Assembly: GCA_020054105.1 (NCBI GenBank)
Contig: JAGVLW010000045.1
Span: 1 to 54,442, forward strand
Origin: Alphaproteobacteria bacterium
GTDB taxonomy: Bacteria; Pseudomonadota; Alphaproteobacteria; Rickettsiales; SXRF01
Direction of reading: 5' to 3'
DNA length: 54,442 nt
Shown: positions 29,744-37,271 of the stretch, in pieces
Layout of the letters: every line of letters begins with the position of its first letter
Numbering within the stretch: position 1 is the first letter of the stretch
The notes under the pieces: model-generated
The model's database searches: none
Seen by the model: only the letters and a program-made list of their open reading frames with translations
Told to the model about the DNA's origin: nothing
Made by a program: the position numbers and the translations under genes

Positions 29744-31427
29744 GATGCTTCCCTTCCTTCATTACCGCTGGTTTTGCGGAAGCGGGGACATCCGCCGCGT
29801 CCAGTTTTGCCACTACTGCCTTGGTCATCATACCCGCCATCATGTGATAGAGCAGATGGCAATGAAACGCCCATTCTCCCGGCTCATCAGCGGTTAACAG
29901 CACAGAATAGCTCTCACCCGGCGCGACAATCACCGTATGCTTATTCGGCAGTTTTCCCGCAGGCTGGCCGTTTTCCAACTGCACAAACATGCCGTGAAGA
30001 TGCATTGGGTGCGCCATCATCGTATCGTTGACGAATTTTAGCCGCACACGCTCACCGTAACGCAGGTTCATCGGGCCGGAATCGCTATATTTCTTGCCAT
30101 TCATCGTCCAGATATAGCGTTCCATGTTTCCGCCGAGCCGTACTTCTATCGTGCGCTCAGGCTGGCGTGTATCTTTCTGCGTGCCGAGATAACGCAGATC
30201 GCCGTAAGAAAGCGCCTTATCGCCGGGCGGCGTTCCGGCCTTGGCCCAGCCGCTGGCTTCCGCCATCGCATCCATATCTTTCATGCCGGACATATCATGC
30301 CCCATCGCGGCGTGATCCATTCCGGCCATATTTCCCATATCCATATTCATTTTACCGTGATCCATGTCGCCCATGCCAGCCATCATGCCCATATCGGCCA
30401 TCGTCAGCAGCGCGTGGGGACGCGGTAACGGCGTTTCTCCTTTCATGCCTTCGCGTGTCGCCAGCGTTCCCAGCGCAAAACCGGTACGGTCGATGGATTC
30501 AGCGGTGATCGTATAGGCCTTGTCTTCCTTCGGCGTTACGATGACATCGTAGGTCTCCGCCACACCGAAACGGAATTCGTCCACCGGCACCGGCTCGACA
30601 TTCTGACCATCCGATGAAACCACCTGCATTTTAAGGCCGGGTATCCGTACATCGTAGAACGTCATGGCCGAAGCATTGATAAAGCGCAGCCGCACCCGTT
30701 CGCCAGGCTGGAACAGGCCAGTCCAATTTTGTTCTGGCGATTTGCCATTGACGAGGAACGTGTAGCCGGAAACATCCGACAAATCAGTCGGCAGCATTCT
30801 CATTTCGCCCCACATCTTGGCGTGCTCCCAAGTCTTGCTGAAGCCATCTTCTTTTACACCGGCAAAGAAATCGCCGACCGTGCGGCGGGCATATTGGTAA
30901 TAATCCGAGGACATTTTCAGATTGCTGATAATGTCTTCCGGGGTTTCCGGGCTAAAGTCAGATAGCACCACGACATAATCGCGGTCGGCCTGAATCGGGT
31001 CGCGTCCTTTTGGAGCTATCACCATAGAGCCGTAAACCCCATCCTGTTCCTGGCCGCCAGAGTGGGAGTGATACCAATAAGTGCCCGACTGACGCACCTT
31101 GTAGCGATAGGTAAAAGTTTCGCCGGGTTTGATTCCGTGAAAACCGTTTAATCCCGGTACACCATCCATCGCCGGGTCGATCAGCAGCCCATGCCAATGC
31201 ACGGAGGTATCCTCGTCTAAATGATTGGTAACGGTGATGGTGACATCTTCGCCTTCGGTAAAACGCAGCGTCGGCCCTGGAATGCTACCGTTGACCGTGA
31301 TTTTACTGACCGGAGTTCCCGTGATGTTCACCATTTCACGCGCGATATCGAGGTGATATGCTCCGGCGAATGCAGGAAAGGTAAACAGCAGCATAAAAGA
31401 TGTAATTATCACTGTTACCGTGTTCAT
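29733..31427 (-). CDS. copA: Copper resistance multicopper oxidase
   Basis: HWHGLLIDPAMDGVPG, YWYHSHSGGQEQ, HPMHLHGMF, WAFHCHLLYHM motifs; Met-rich insert. Confidence 0.95.
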   Translation of the reverse strand: MNTVTVIITSFMLLFTFPAFAGAYHLDIAREMVNITGTPVSKITVNGSIPGPTLRFTEGEDVTITVTNHLDEDTSVHWHGLLIDPAMDGVPGLNGFHGIKPGETFTYRYKVRQSGTYWYHSHSGGQEQDGVYGSMVIAPKGRDPIQADRDYVVVLSDFSPETPEDIISNLKMSSDYYQYARRTVGDFFAGVKEDGFSKTWEHAKMWGEMRMLPTDLSDVSGYTFLVNGKSPEQNWTGLFQPGERVRLRFINASAMTFYDVRIPGLKMQVVSSDGQNVEPVPVDEFRFGVAETYDVIVTPKEDKAYTITAESIDRTGFALGTLATREGMKGETPLPRPHALLTMADMGMMAGMGDMDHGKMNMDMGNMAGMDHAAMGHDMSGMKDMDAMAEASGWAKAGTPPGDKALSYGDLRYLGTQKDTRQPERTIEVRLGGNMERYIWTMNGKKYSDSGPMNLRYGERVRLKFVNDTMMAHPMHLHGMFVQLENGQPAGKLPNKHTVIVAPGESYSVLLTADEPGEWAFHCHLLYHMMAGMMTKAVVAKLDAADVPASAKPAVMKEGKHHAR

Positions 31428-31497
31428 ACCGTCACTCCATACTCTATGAACAATTACATACAGAAATATGTAATTTTCATAATGTTAAAATTTTTTC

Positions 31498-32133
31498 TCA
31501 AGAACCCACCGCCTGCTTACGAGCCGATGCCATCCCTTTATCCGGGTAACTGCCTGGCATCGCCGCCAGTTTTCCCGCAAGAATTTTGCGTGCTCTATAT
31601 ACCCGCGCTTCTAAGGCTTTTGGGGTAATGTCTAGCAGATCGGCGCATTCTTCCTGCGAGCGTTCATCGATCACAAAGGCGATCAGCGCTGATTTCAGTT
31701 TATGCGGCAATTTCTGGATTTCATGTTCGAGTATGGCGAGTTGCTGCTTGGCATCAAGGTGGGAACCGATATCGCCCGTGTCAGCGGCAAGCGTATCGCC
31801 CAATGTAACGCCGTTATTATCCCTGCTATCCAGCGACAGCATGAATTTCTTTCCCTGTTTGCGCGAATGATCCCGGCAGAGATTCAGCGCGATTTGGAAC
31901 AGCCAGGTGGAGAATTTATAGCGCGGTTTGTAGCTGCCAGCGTTGAAATAGAGTTTGGTAAAAGTTTCCTGCAATATATCGTAGGCAGTTTCTTCGTCGC
32001 CCACATAACGCCGGATGAAATAAAAAAGGCGCTGCTTGTAGCGCCCCATCAATTCATTAAGCGCCAGGTTTTCACCAAGCGCTAATTTAGCTATGAGTTC
32101 CTGATCACTTAATGCTTTCATGTGGCGCCGCAC
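31498..32133 (-). CDS. ECF sigma factor (CnrH-like)
   Basis: ELMGRYKQRLFYFIRRYVGDEETAYDILQETFTKLY...SQEECADLLDITPKALEARVYRARKIL. Confidence 0.92.
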   Translation of the reverse strand: MRRHMKALSDQELIAKLALGENLALNELMGRYKQRLFYFIRRYVGDEETAYDILQETFTKLYFNAGSYKPRYKFSTWLFQIALNLCRDHSRKQGKKFMLSLDSRDNNGVTLGDTLAADTGDIGSHLDAKQQLAILEHEIQKLPHKLKSALIAFVIDERSQEECADLLDITPKALEARVYRARKILAGKLAAMPGSYPDKGMASARKQAVGS

Positions 32134-32580
32134 TTACGGATTGTGCTGCAGCGCATCGGCGGCCAGCTTGTTTAATGTATCTTTCTGTTCCGGCGTCAGC
32201 GCCGTCTGCATTTCGAACAGATGCTCCATCGTCGCTTTCTGCAATTCACCCTGCGCATGATGTATGGCGTCGACTCCCGCTTTCACCCGGTCGGAATAAC
32301 GCTTGTCCTCCATGATCGCCGTTCCAAGCGCGCGATTAGCTTCGCGGATTCTGGCTTCGATTTCTTTCTTACGGTTGGTGAAGCGCTCTTCGATTGGGTG
32401 AAGTTTATTATCTTGTTCAGATGTGATGCCTAACTTGTCATGCAGCCATACATGCGAATCCCGCTGCGGAGCCGGATGAGAGGGAAACAGCCATGCATTG
32501 TTGCCCCAGCAGGCGGCGAAGGCGATAAGGGCAACGATAATGGCTAAACGAAGATCACGGTAAAACGGTTTCATAATCAA
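32134..32580 (-). CDS. Periplasmic membrane-anchored metal sensor (CnrX-like)
   Basis: N-terminal TM, HxxxE-type helical protein (KATMEHLFEMQTALTPEQKDTL); paralog of 45593..46051; next to sigma gene. Confidence 0.75.
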   Translation of the reverse strand: MIMKPFYRDLRLAIIVALIAFAACWGNNAWLFPSHPAPQRDSHVWLHDKLGITSEQDNKLHPIEERFTNRKKEIEARIREANRALGTAIMEDKRYSDRVKAGVDAIHHAQGELQKATMEHLFEMQTALTPEQKDTLNKLAADALQHNP

Positions 32581-32915
32581 TTACGGAGTAAGTTACTGGA
32601 GACAAGATACTCGGATTGCGAGGAAAAAACCTCAAAATTCAACATCTCTGACTTGGAAATTCCCTGTTGCGGCATAAGGTTCATAGAAGCCAGATTGCCA
32701 GCGGAAAGTCCCAGTATCACGGCAACAGCCATCGGCGCGAGGCGATATTCCGGCCGGAAGATAGTAGCCAGTATATGTTCGGCTAAACCAGTCGGCGCAC
32801 CGGCTTTAAGCACGGTGATGCGCTGCCATACATCGCTTTCCAGATGTCTGAGTCGGCTGGTATCAATGGAGTCGCGTTTCAGCGCCTCCAGCACGTTATC
32901 AAGGTCTTGGGACAT
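32577..32915 (-). CDS. Anti-sigma factor (CnrY-like, single TM)
   Basis: LRHLESDVWQRI..., single TM; paralog of 45246..45596; first gene of sigma operon. Confidence 0.7.
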   Translation of the reverse strand: MSQDLDNVLEALKRDSIDTSRLRHLESDVWQRITVLKAGAPTGLAEHILATIFRPEYRLAPMAVAVILGLSAGNLASMNLMPQQGISKSEMLNFEVFSSQSEYLVSSNLLRN

Positions 32916-32939
32916 GATTTTCACTCCTTCTTACCTATC

Positions 32940-32968
32940 TTATACGCAGGAAAGAAGGTTATCCCTCA
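32940..32968 (-). promoter_or_regulatory. ECF-type promoter P4 (TGAGGGAT-N14-CGTATAA)
   Basis: Consensus match just upstream of anti-sigma gene. Confidence 0.8.
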
Positions 32969-33041
32969 TAAAATTTTGTCGGAAAGGTAATCCCCGGTGC
33001 TGTACGCATCTGAATTTAATTAAATTGCTATTTTTCAATTA

Positions 33042-33410
33042 TTAAGCAGATTGTCTTTTCCGCCCTTCGCCCGCAATATTAGCCGTATTATGCAATGATA
33101 GATTCGCGGTGCGGGCTTCGTCCTCCTTGGTTACCTTGCGCGGAGCGAAGGTCAGGGATCTCGCTTTTTCCATCTGCATTTTTGCTTCATCCATCATGGT
33201 TTGAGCCAGCTCCAACTGGACATCCCGCATGGCATGCGTCATCACATATTCCACATCCTGCAACGTAAATGGCATATCGCATTTGCATTGTTTTTCCTCA
33301 ATAAGGAGATGCTCAAACTTATTGAACAACGCCTCGCTCAAGTGACTTAATTCGAATGGACTCATCTCTCCAAAAAGGCGAATGAATTCCATATACGATG
33401 CCCTTATCAT
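33042..33410 (-). CDS. Undescribed small protein, family A paralog 2
   Basis: MIRASYMEFIRLFGEMSPFELSHLSEALFNKFEHLL...DVEYVMTHAMRDVQLELAQTMMDEAKMQMEKARSLTFAPRKVTKED. Confidence 0.8.
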   Translation of the reverse strand: MIRASYMEFIRLFGEMSPFELSHLSEALFNKFEHLLIEEKQCKCDMPFTLQDVEYVMTHAMRDVQLELAQTMMDEAKMQMEKARSLTFAPRKVTKEDEARTANLSLHNTANIAGEGRKRQSA

Positions 33411-33524
33411 ACCTCCCTCCTTTGCATGGGGTTCTGATTATTCCCCCATACACTTTATACGGGAGCGAAGTGTATTTATAACAACCTGCAATTGATTTTC
33501 AATCTGAATTATGAAAGAGTTTTT

Positions 33525-33812
33525 TTACTGCGTTCTAAATTTCGACGGCACCTTGTCGCCGAACAGCAGCCACAGCGGGCTGACGTCCAGTATCTCCGCC
33601 AGCGCCACCAGCTCGAAATCTTTCACATAGCGCCTGTTACGTTCTATGTAGGAAACGCCGTTCTGGGTAATGTCTATACCGTGATCCACGTTCATTGCGG
33701 CAGCAACGTCGATCTGCTTCATGTCCTTTGCCACCCGCGCGATCTTGACACGCCTGGCGCAGAGGTTGGTGGCTTCCGTTTCTTTTTGGGATGCCTTATT
33801 TTTTCTTTTCAT
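33525..33812 (-). CDS. XRE-family HTH regulator
   Basis: ARRVKIARVAKDMKQIDVAAAMNVDHGIDITQNGVSYIERNRRYVKDFELVALAEILDVSPLWLL. Confidence 0.8.
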   Translation of the reverse strand: MKRKNKASQKETEATNLCARRVKIARVAKDMKQIDVAAAMNVDHGIDITQNGVSYIERNRRYVKDFELVALAEILDVSPLWLLFGDKVPSKFRTQ

Positions 33813-33968
33813 ATCATTGCCTTCTCCTCGTTGGTGAGTGAACGAAGGTATCAGGCATTGAGTTGCAATAACTCCCGTAACGATATATCGTAGCGTGTAA
33901 TAAGATATTAGCACTCAATAAGAGCTACTATTCCTCATTACGATATACGGAAAAATGGGAGTAACACT

Positions 33969-34352
33969 ATGGAACAGAATGAAATCCGGACTATTATCGG
34001 GAGAAATATCCGCCACCGGCGACAACTGGCCGGGCTTTCCCAGGCGGCAGTCGGCCACCACCTGGGCATTACTTTTCAGCAGGTACAGAAATATGAAAAC
34101 GGCACGAACGGAATCAACTGCGACAAGCTGATCGAGCTGGCGGCGCTGTTCCACTGCACAGTCAATGATCTCTGCCGCGAAGCGATCGGGGATCTTCCGC
34201 TGGTGCCGGAGCATCCGTGGAATCCGTATAAAGTCCATAACCTGCTTTCCAGTTTCAATCGTATCCGCTCACACGGCATTCGGAACAGGGTATGCGGCAT
34301 GGTACGCACGATCGCCGATCTTGCTTCCGGTGAGGGTAAGGAGACGCTGTGA
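33969..34352 (+). CDS. XRE-family HTH regulator
   Basis: IGRNIRHRRQLAGLSQAAVGHHLGITFQQVQKYENGTNGI. Confidence 0.9.
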   Translation: MEQNEIRTIIGRNIRHRRQLAGLSQAAVGHHLGITFQQVQKYENGTNGINCDKLIELAALFHCTVNDLCREAIGDLPLVPEHPWNPYKVHNLLSSFNRIRSHGIRNRVCGMVRTIADLASGEGKETL

Positions 34353-34579
34353 GCCGTGGCTGGAAATATCGCTGCTATGCCGACGAGCCGGAAACGCCGG
34401 TGGCGGATTTCGTCTGCGCGTTCCTCGGTGGCGCGACCGGTTTCTATGGGCTGATTGGCTGGCTGCTGATCAGCTGGGGTGCGATGAGCGCGGCATGGGT
34501 GGGCGTTCTCTGTGTGGCTGTCGGTCTGGTGCTGGGCGGCTGGCTGGTTTTCGAGCATATAAAGGAAAAAAGGCACTAA
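34349..34579 (+). CDS. Small membrane protein paired with XRE regulator
   Basis: Two hydrophobic segments; overlaps XRE stop; paralogous arrangement at 41913..42531. Confidence 0.65.
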   Translation: MSRGWKYRCYADEPETPVADFVCAFLGGATGFYGLIGWLLISWGAMSAAWVGVLCVAVGLVLGGWLVFEHIKEKRH

Positions 34580-34766
34580 TCGTCTAGCGTAGCCGTGTCA
34601 GCAGAATATAATTCATTGATACGCTCGTATCAGCACCGTATCAGCGACAGGCTTGTAAAAGGTTGGTATTCCCTGTAAACCGAAGCTGTGCCGTAACGGG
34701 AAAATAACCTCGGCTTATCAAAACGTTTGGTATTGTTTGGAAAAGGTAGTGAATCTTTTCCGTTCC

Positions 34767-34812
34767 ATTCGTAATCACGGGGTCGTAGGTTCGATTCCTA
34801 TCGGCGGCACCA
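34767..34812 (+). tRNA. Partial tRNA: 3' fragment (anticodon loop TTCGTAA through CCA), Thr(CGU)-like
   Basis: TTCGTAATCACGGGGTCGTAGGTTCGATTCCTATCGGCGGCACCA with intact T-arm; no 5' acceptor/D-arm upstream. Confidence 0.6.
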
Positions 34813-34877
34813 TTTCCTCAATTTTTGCAGTTGATCTGCAATCCTTTTCCCCTACGGGAGGGTACGATATTGCTCCC

Positions 34878-35501
34878 CTAAGATCGAATCTCGATGACTT
34901 GATCGCTCACGCGGTTTGTTTCATCGCGTGACGGAAAATGCGGCGTGAGCAGCTCCGCCATATGCCGGACGGCGCCGATATAGGCATCACGCAAACCCTT
35001 CGTAGCCATGGATGCTGTAAATTCGCCGATAACGGCATTCCATTTTTCCCCCGGTATTTTCCCCCGCACGGCCCGGCTGGGCAGGATATGCATGTAATGC
35101 TCCGCCAGCGAGACGTATAACAGCACGATGGGTATGGAAGCCGGAAGGTTACGCGAAACGGACAGATATTCCTCATATGCCCGGTGCGCGGCGCGGAGAT
35201 GCCGGATGCGTCTGGGCACCAGCCGCAGACATAGCCCATGCAGCCACGGCACCCTTGTCAGCAGCGCGATGGCGCCAAGCTGCACGGCAAGCAATAGCGG
35301 AAAGCCGGTCAGTATTTTTCCCGCCCATAGGCCGGTGGCGATCAGACTGCCCGCTATCAGGCCATAGAGGAAGATATAGCTCTGGTAGGCATCGCTGGCC
35401 GGCGCGATCACGGCGACGATCTCGGCTTCCGTTGGGCGCTCGGCTTCGGCTATAGCCTGCGCGATGGATTGCTTATCCTGTGGCGAGAGCGGTTTTACCA
35501 T
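34878..35501 (-). CDS. TPM-domain-like membrane protein
   Basis: LSPQDKQSIAQAIAEAERPTEAEIVAVIAPASDAYQ then TM helices; downstream of TPM protein. Confidence 0.75.
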   Translation of the reverse strand: MVKPLSPQDKQSIAQAIAEAERPTEAEIVAVIAPASDAYQSYIFLYGLIAGSLIATGLWAGKILTGFPLLLAVQLGAIALLTRVPWLHGLCLRLVPRRIRHLRAAHRAYEEYLSVSRNLPASIPIVLLYVSLAEHYMHILPSRAVRGKIPGEKWNAVIGEFTASMATKGLRDAYIGAVRHMAELLTPHFPSRDETNRVSDQVIEIRS

Positions 35502-36193
35502 GAGCCGGATGCGCCTCCGCCGCCAAAACTCCCGCCGCGGCCACTGAACCCGCCGCTTCGACCGCTTCTGCCGAAACGTGAAGAGTGGCTGGAAAGCAGT
35601 ACAGCGGCCATGAAGGGATGCCGGATGCCGAACCAGACGAACCAGAAAATAAATAACAGCAGAACCACTGTTTCTATGCCCGATAGCTGGTCGGATGATG
35701 CTTGTGGAGGGATGCCCTTGCCGCCGAGGACGGAAAGCATGGCCTGCGCGCCGTCCACGATTCCTTGCTCCATGCGTCCCTCGCGGAAAGCGGGCAGGAT
35801 GACGGTTTGCACGATCTCGCTCGATGCGGCGTCGGTCAGCAGCGGTTCCAGACCATAGCCGACCTCGATCCTGACCTTGCGCTCGTTCGGCGCGACGAGC
35901 AGCAATGCCCCGTTGTTTTTTCCTTTCTGGCCGAGTTGCCACTGCCGCCCCAGCTGGTAGCCGTAATCCTCAATGGAAGTGCCTTGCAGCGAAGGGATGG
36001 TAACCACCACCACCTGGTTCGACGTGCCGCGCTCGTAATCCGCCAGCGCCTGGTCAAGTGACGCGATGGCGTCCGGCGATAGGACGCGCGCTTCGTCCAC
36101 CACGCGCCCGGCCAGCGCGGAAAATTGCAGCGCGGCAAAGGCGGTGGCGCTGCCTATCACTACCAGCAGAAAGGCTAACCGGAGCGCGCGCAT
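35495..36193 (-). CDS. TPM-domain protein (YgcG-like)
   Basis: LAGRVVDEARVLSPDAIASLDQALADYERGTSNQVVVVTIPSLQGTSIEDYGYQLGRQWQLGQKGKNNGALLLVA; Gly/Ser-rich tail. Confidence 0.9.
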   Translation of the reverse strand: MRALRLAFLLVVIGSATAFAALQFSALAGRVVDEARVLSPDAIASLDQALADYERGTSNQVVVVTIPSLQGTSIEDYGYQLGRQWQLGQKGKNNGALLLVAPNERKVRIEVGYGLEPLLTDAASSEIVQTVILPAFREGRMEQGIVDGAQAMLSVLGGKGIPPQASSDQLSGIETVVLLLFIFWFVWFGIRHPFMAAVLLSSHSSRFGRSGRSGGFSGRGGSFGGGGASGSW

Positions 36194-36196
36194 GGG

Positions 36197-36778
36197 CTAG
36201 AACTTCACGGCAGGCGGTTTCTCGGCCCCTTCGGTGGCGGTGAATACCTGCTTGGGCTTGGCGCCGTAAATCCTGGCCCAGATCATGCCGGGGAATGTCC
36301 GTACCGTCGTATTGTACTGCTGCACGGTATCGATGTAATCCTTGCGCGCAATGGCGATGCGGTTCTCGGTGCCTTCGAGTTGCGATTGCAGCGCCAGGAA
36401 ATTCTGATTGGCCTTGAGATCGGGGTATTGCTCCACCACCACCATCAGCCGTGACAGCGCCGAACCCAAATTGCCCTGCGCCTGCTCAAACCGCTTCACC
36501 GCTTCCGGGTCGGAGAGCTGATCCGCCGTAAGCGTCACCTTGGTGGCGTTGGCGCGCGCGTTGACGACATCGGTCAGCGTCTTTTGCTCGAAATTGGCAT
36601 AGCCCTTGACTGTTTCGACCAGGTTCGGCACCAAATCCATGCGCCGCTGATATTGATTTTCCACCTGCGCCCACGCGGCGTTCACCTTTTCATCCAGCGA
36701 CGGAATGGTATTGATGCCGCTGATGACGAACAGCGCTACCGCCGCCAGCGCCACCCAAATCCAGATACGACCGCTCAT
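36197..36778 (-). CDS. lemA: LemA family protein
   Basis: VNAAWAQVENQYQRRMDLVPNLVETVKGYANFEQKTLTDVVNARANA. Confidence 0.93.
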   Translation of the reverse strand: MSGRIWIWVALAAVALFVISGINTIPSLDEKVNAAWAQVENQYQRRMDLVPNLVETVKGYANFEQKTLTDVVNARANATKVTLTADQLSDPEAVKRFEQAQGNLGSALSRLMVVVEQYPDLKANQNFLALQSQLEGTENRIAIARKDYIDTVQQYNTTVRTFPGMIWARIYGAKPKQVFTATEGAEKPPAVKF

Positions 36779-36948
36779 AATTTCCTCGTTATAGTAAGTT
36801 GAACAGATACTTAAACCTTATGCCTAAAGCATTATCGAAAGCAATCGTTATGCTTACCGACATCTGCATCCTTACCGCATCGCCGCACAGGATGAATTGA
36901 CAAAAATCAAACCCAAAACCGGTGCTTCGACGCTAAAGATTGATGCTA

Positions 36949-36976
36949 TACCCTATCGGGTATATCCCTATGGGTA
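36949..36976 (+). promoter_or_regulatory. Candidate CsoR/FrmR-family operator (TACCC-N4-GGGTA plus adjacent second dyad)
   Basis: TACCCTATCGGGTATATCCCTATGGGTA immediately upstream of ATG 36991. Confidence 0.7.
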
Positions 36977-36990
36977 ATAGAGGTCATTTC

Positions 36991-37266
36991 ATGCCGCATC
37001 AGCTTTCACACAAGACGCAAGTTCCCCGCATCAATCGCGCTATCGGCCAGCTTGAAGCAGTAAAGCGCATGATCGACGAGGAAAAAAACTGCGTCGATAT
37101 CATGTCGCAGCTTCGCGCCGCGCGGAACGCCATTAAGACCATTGAGCTGGGAGTGCTGGAAACGCATGTGGAAGCTCGCGTTGTGGATGCCTATGACAGC
37201 AAGAACGAGAAGATTAGAGCGAAATACATCGGCGAAATCATAGAACTACTGAAAAAATATGAATAG
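36991..37266 (+). CDS. Metal-sensitive CsoR/FrmR/RcnR-family repressor
   Basis: INRAIGQLEAVKRMIDEEKNCVDIMSQLRAARNAIKTIELGVLETHVEARV. Confidence 0.92.
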   Translation: MPHQLSHKTQVPRINRAIGQLEAVKRMIDEEKNCVDIMSQLRAARNAIKTIELGVLETHVEARVVDAYDSKNEKIRAKYIGEIIELLKKYE

Positions 37267-37271
37267 GTGCG

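Noticed and set aside
34737-34931. 64-aa ORF spanning the tRNA fragment
   Set aside because: Translation of tRNA 3' sequence (GVVGSIPIGGT); spurious
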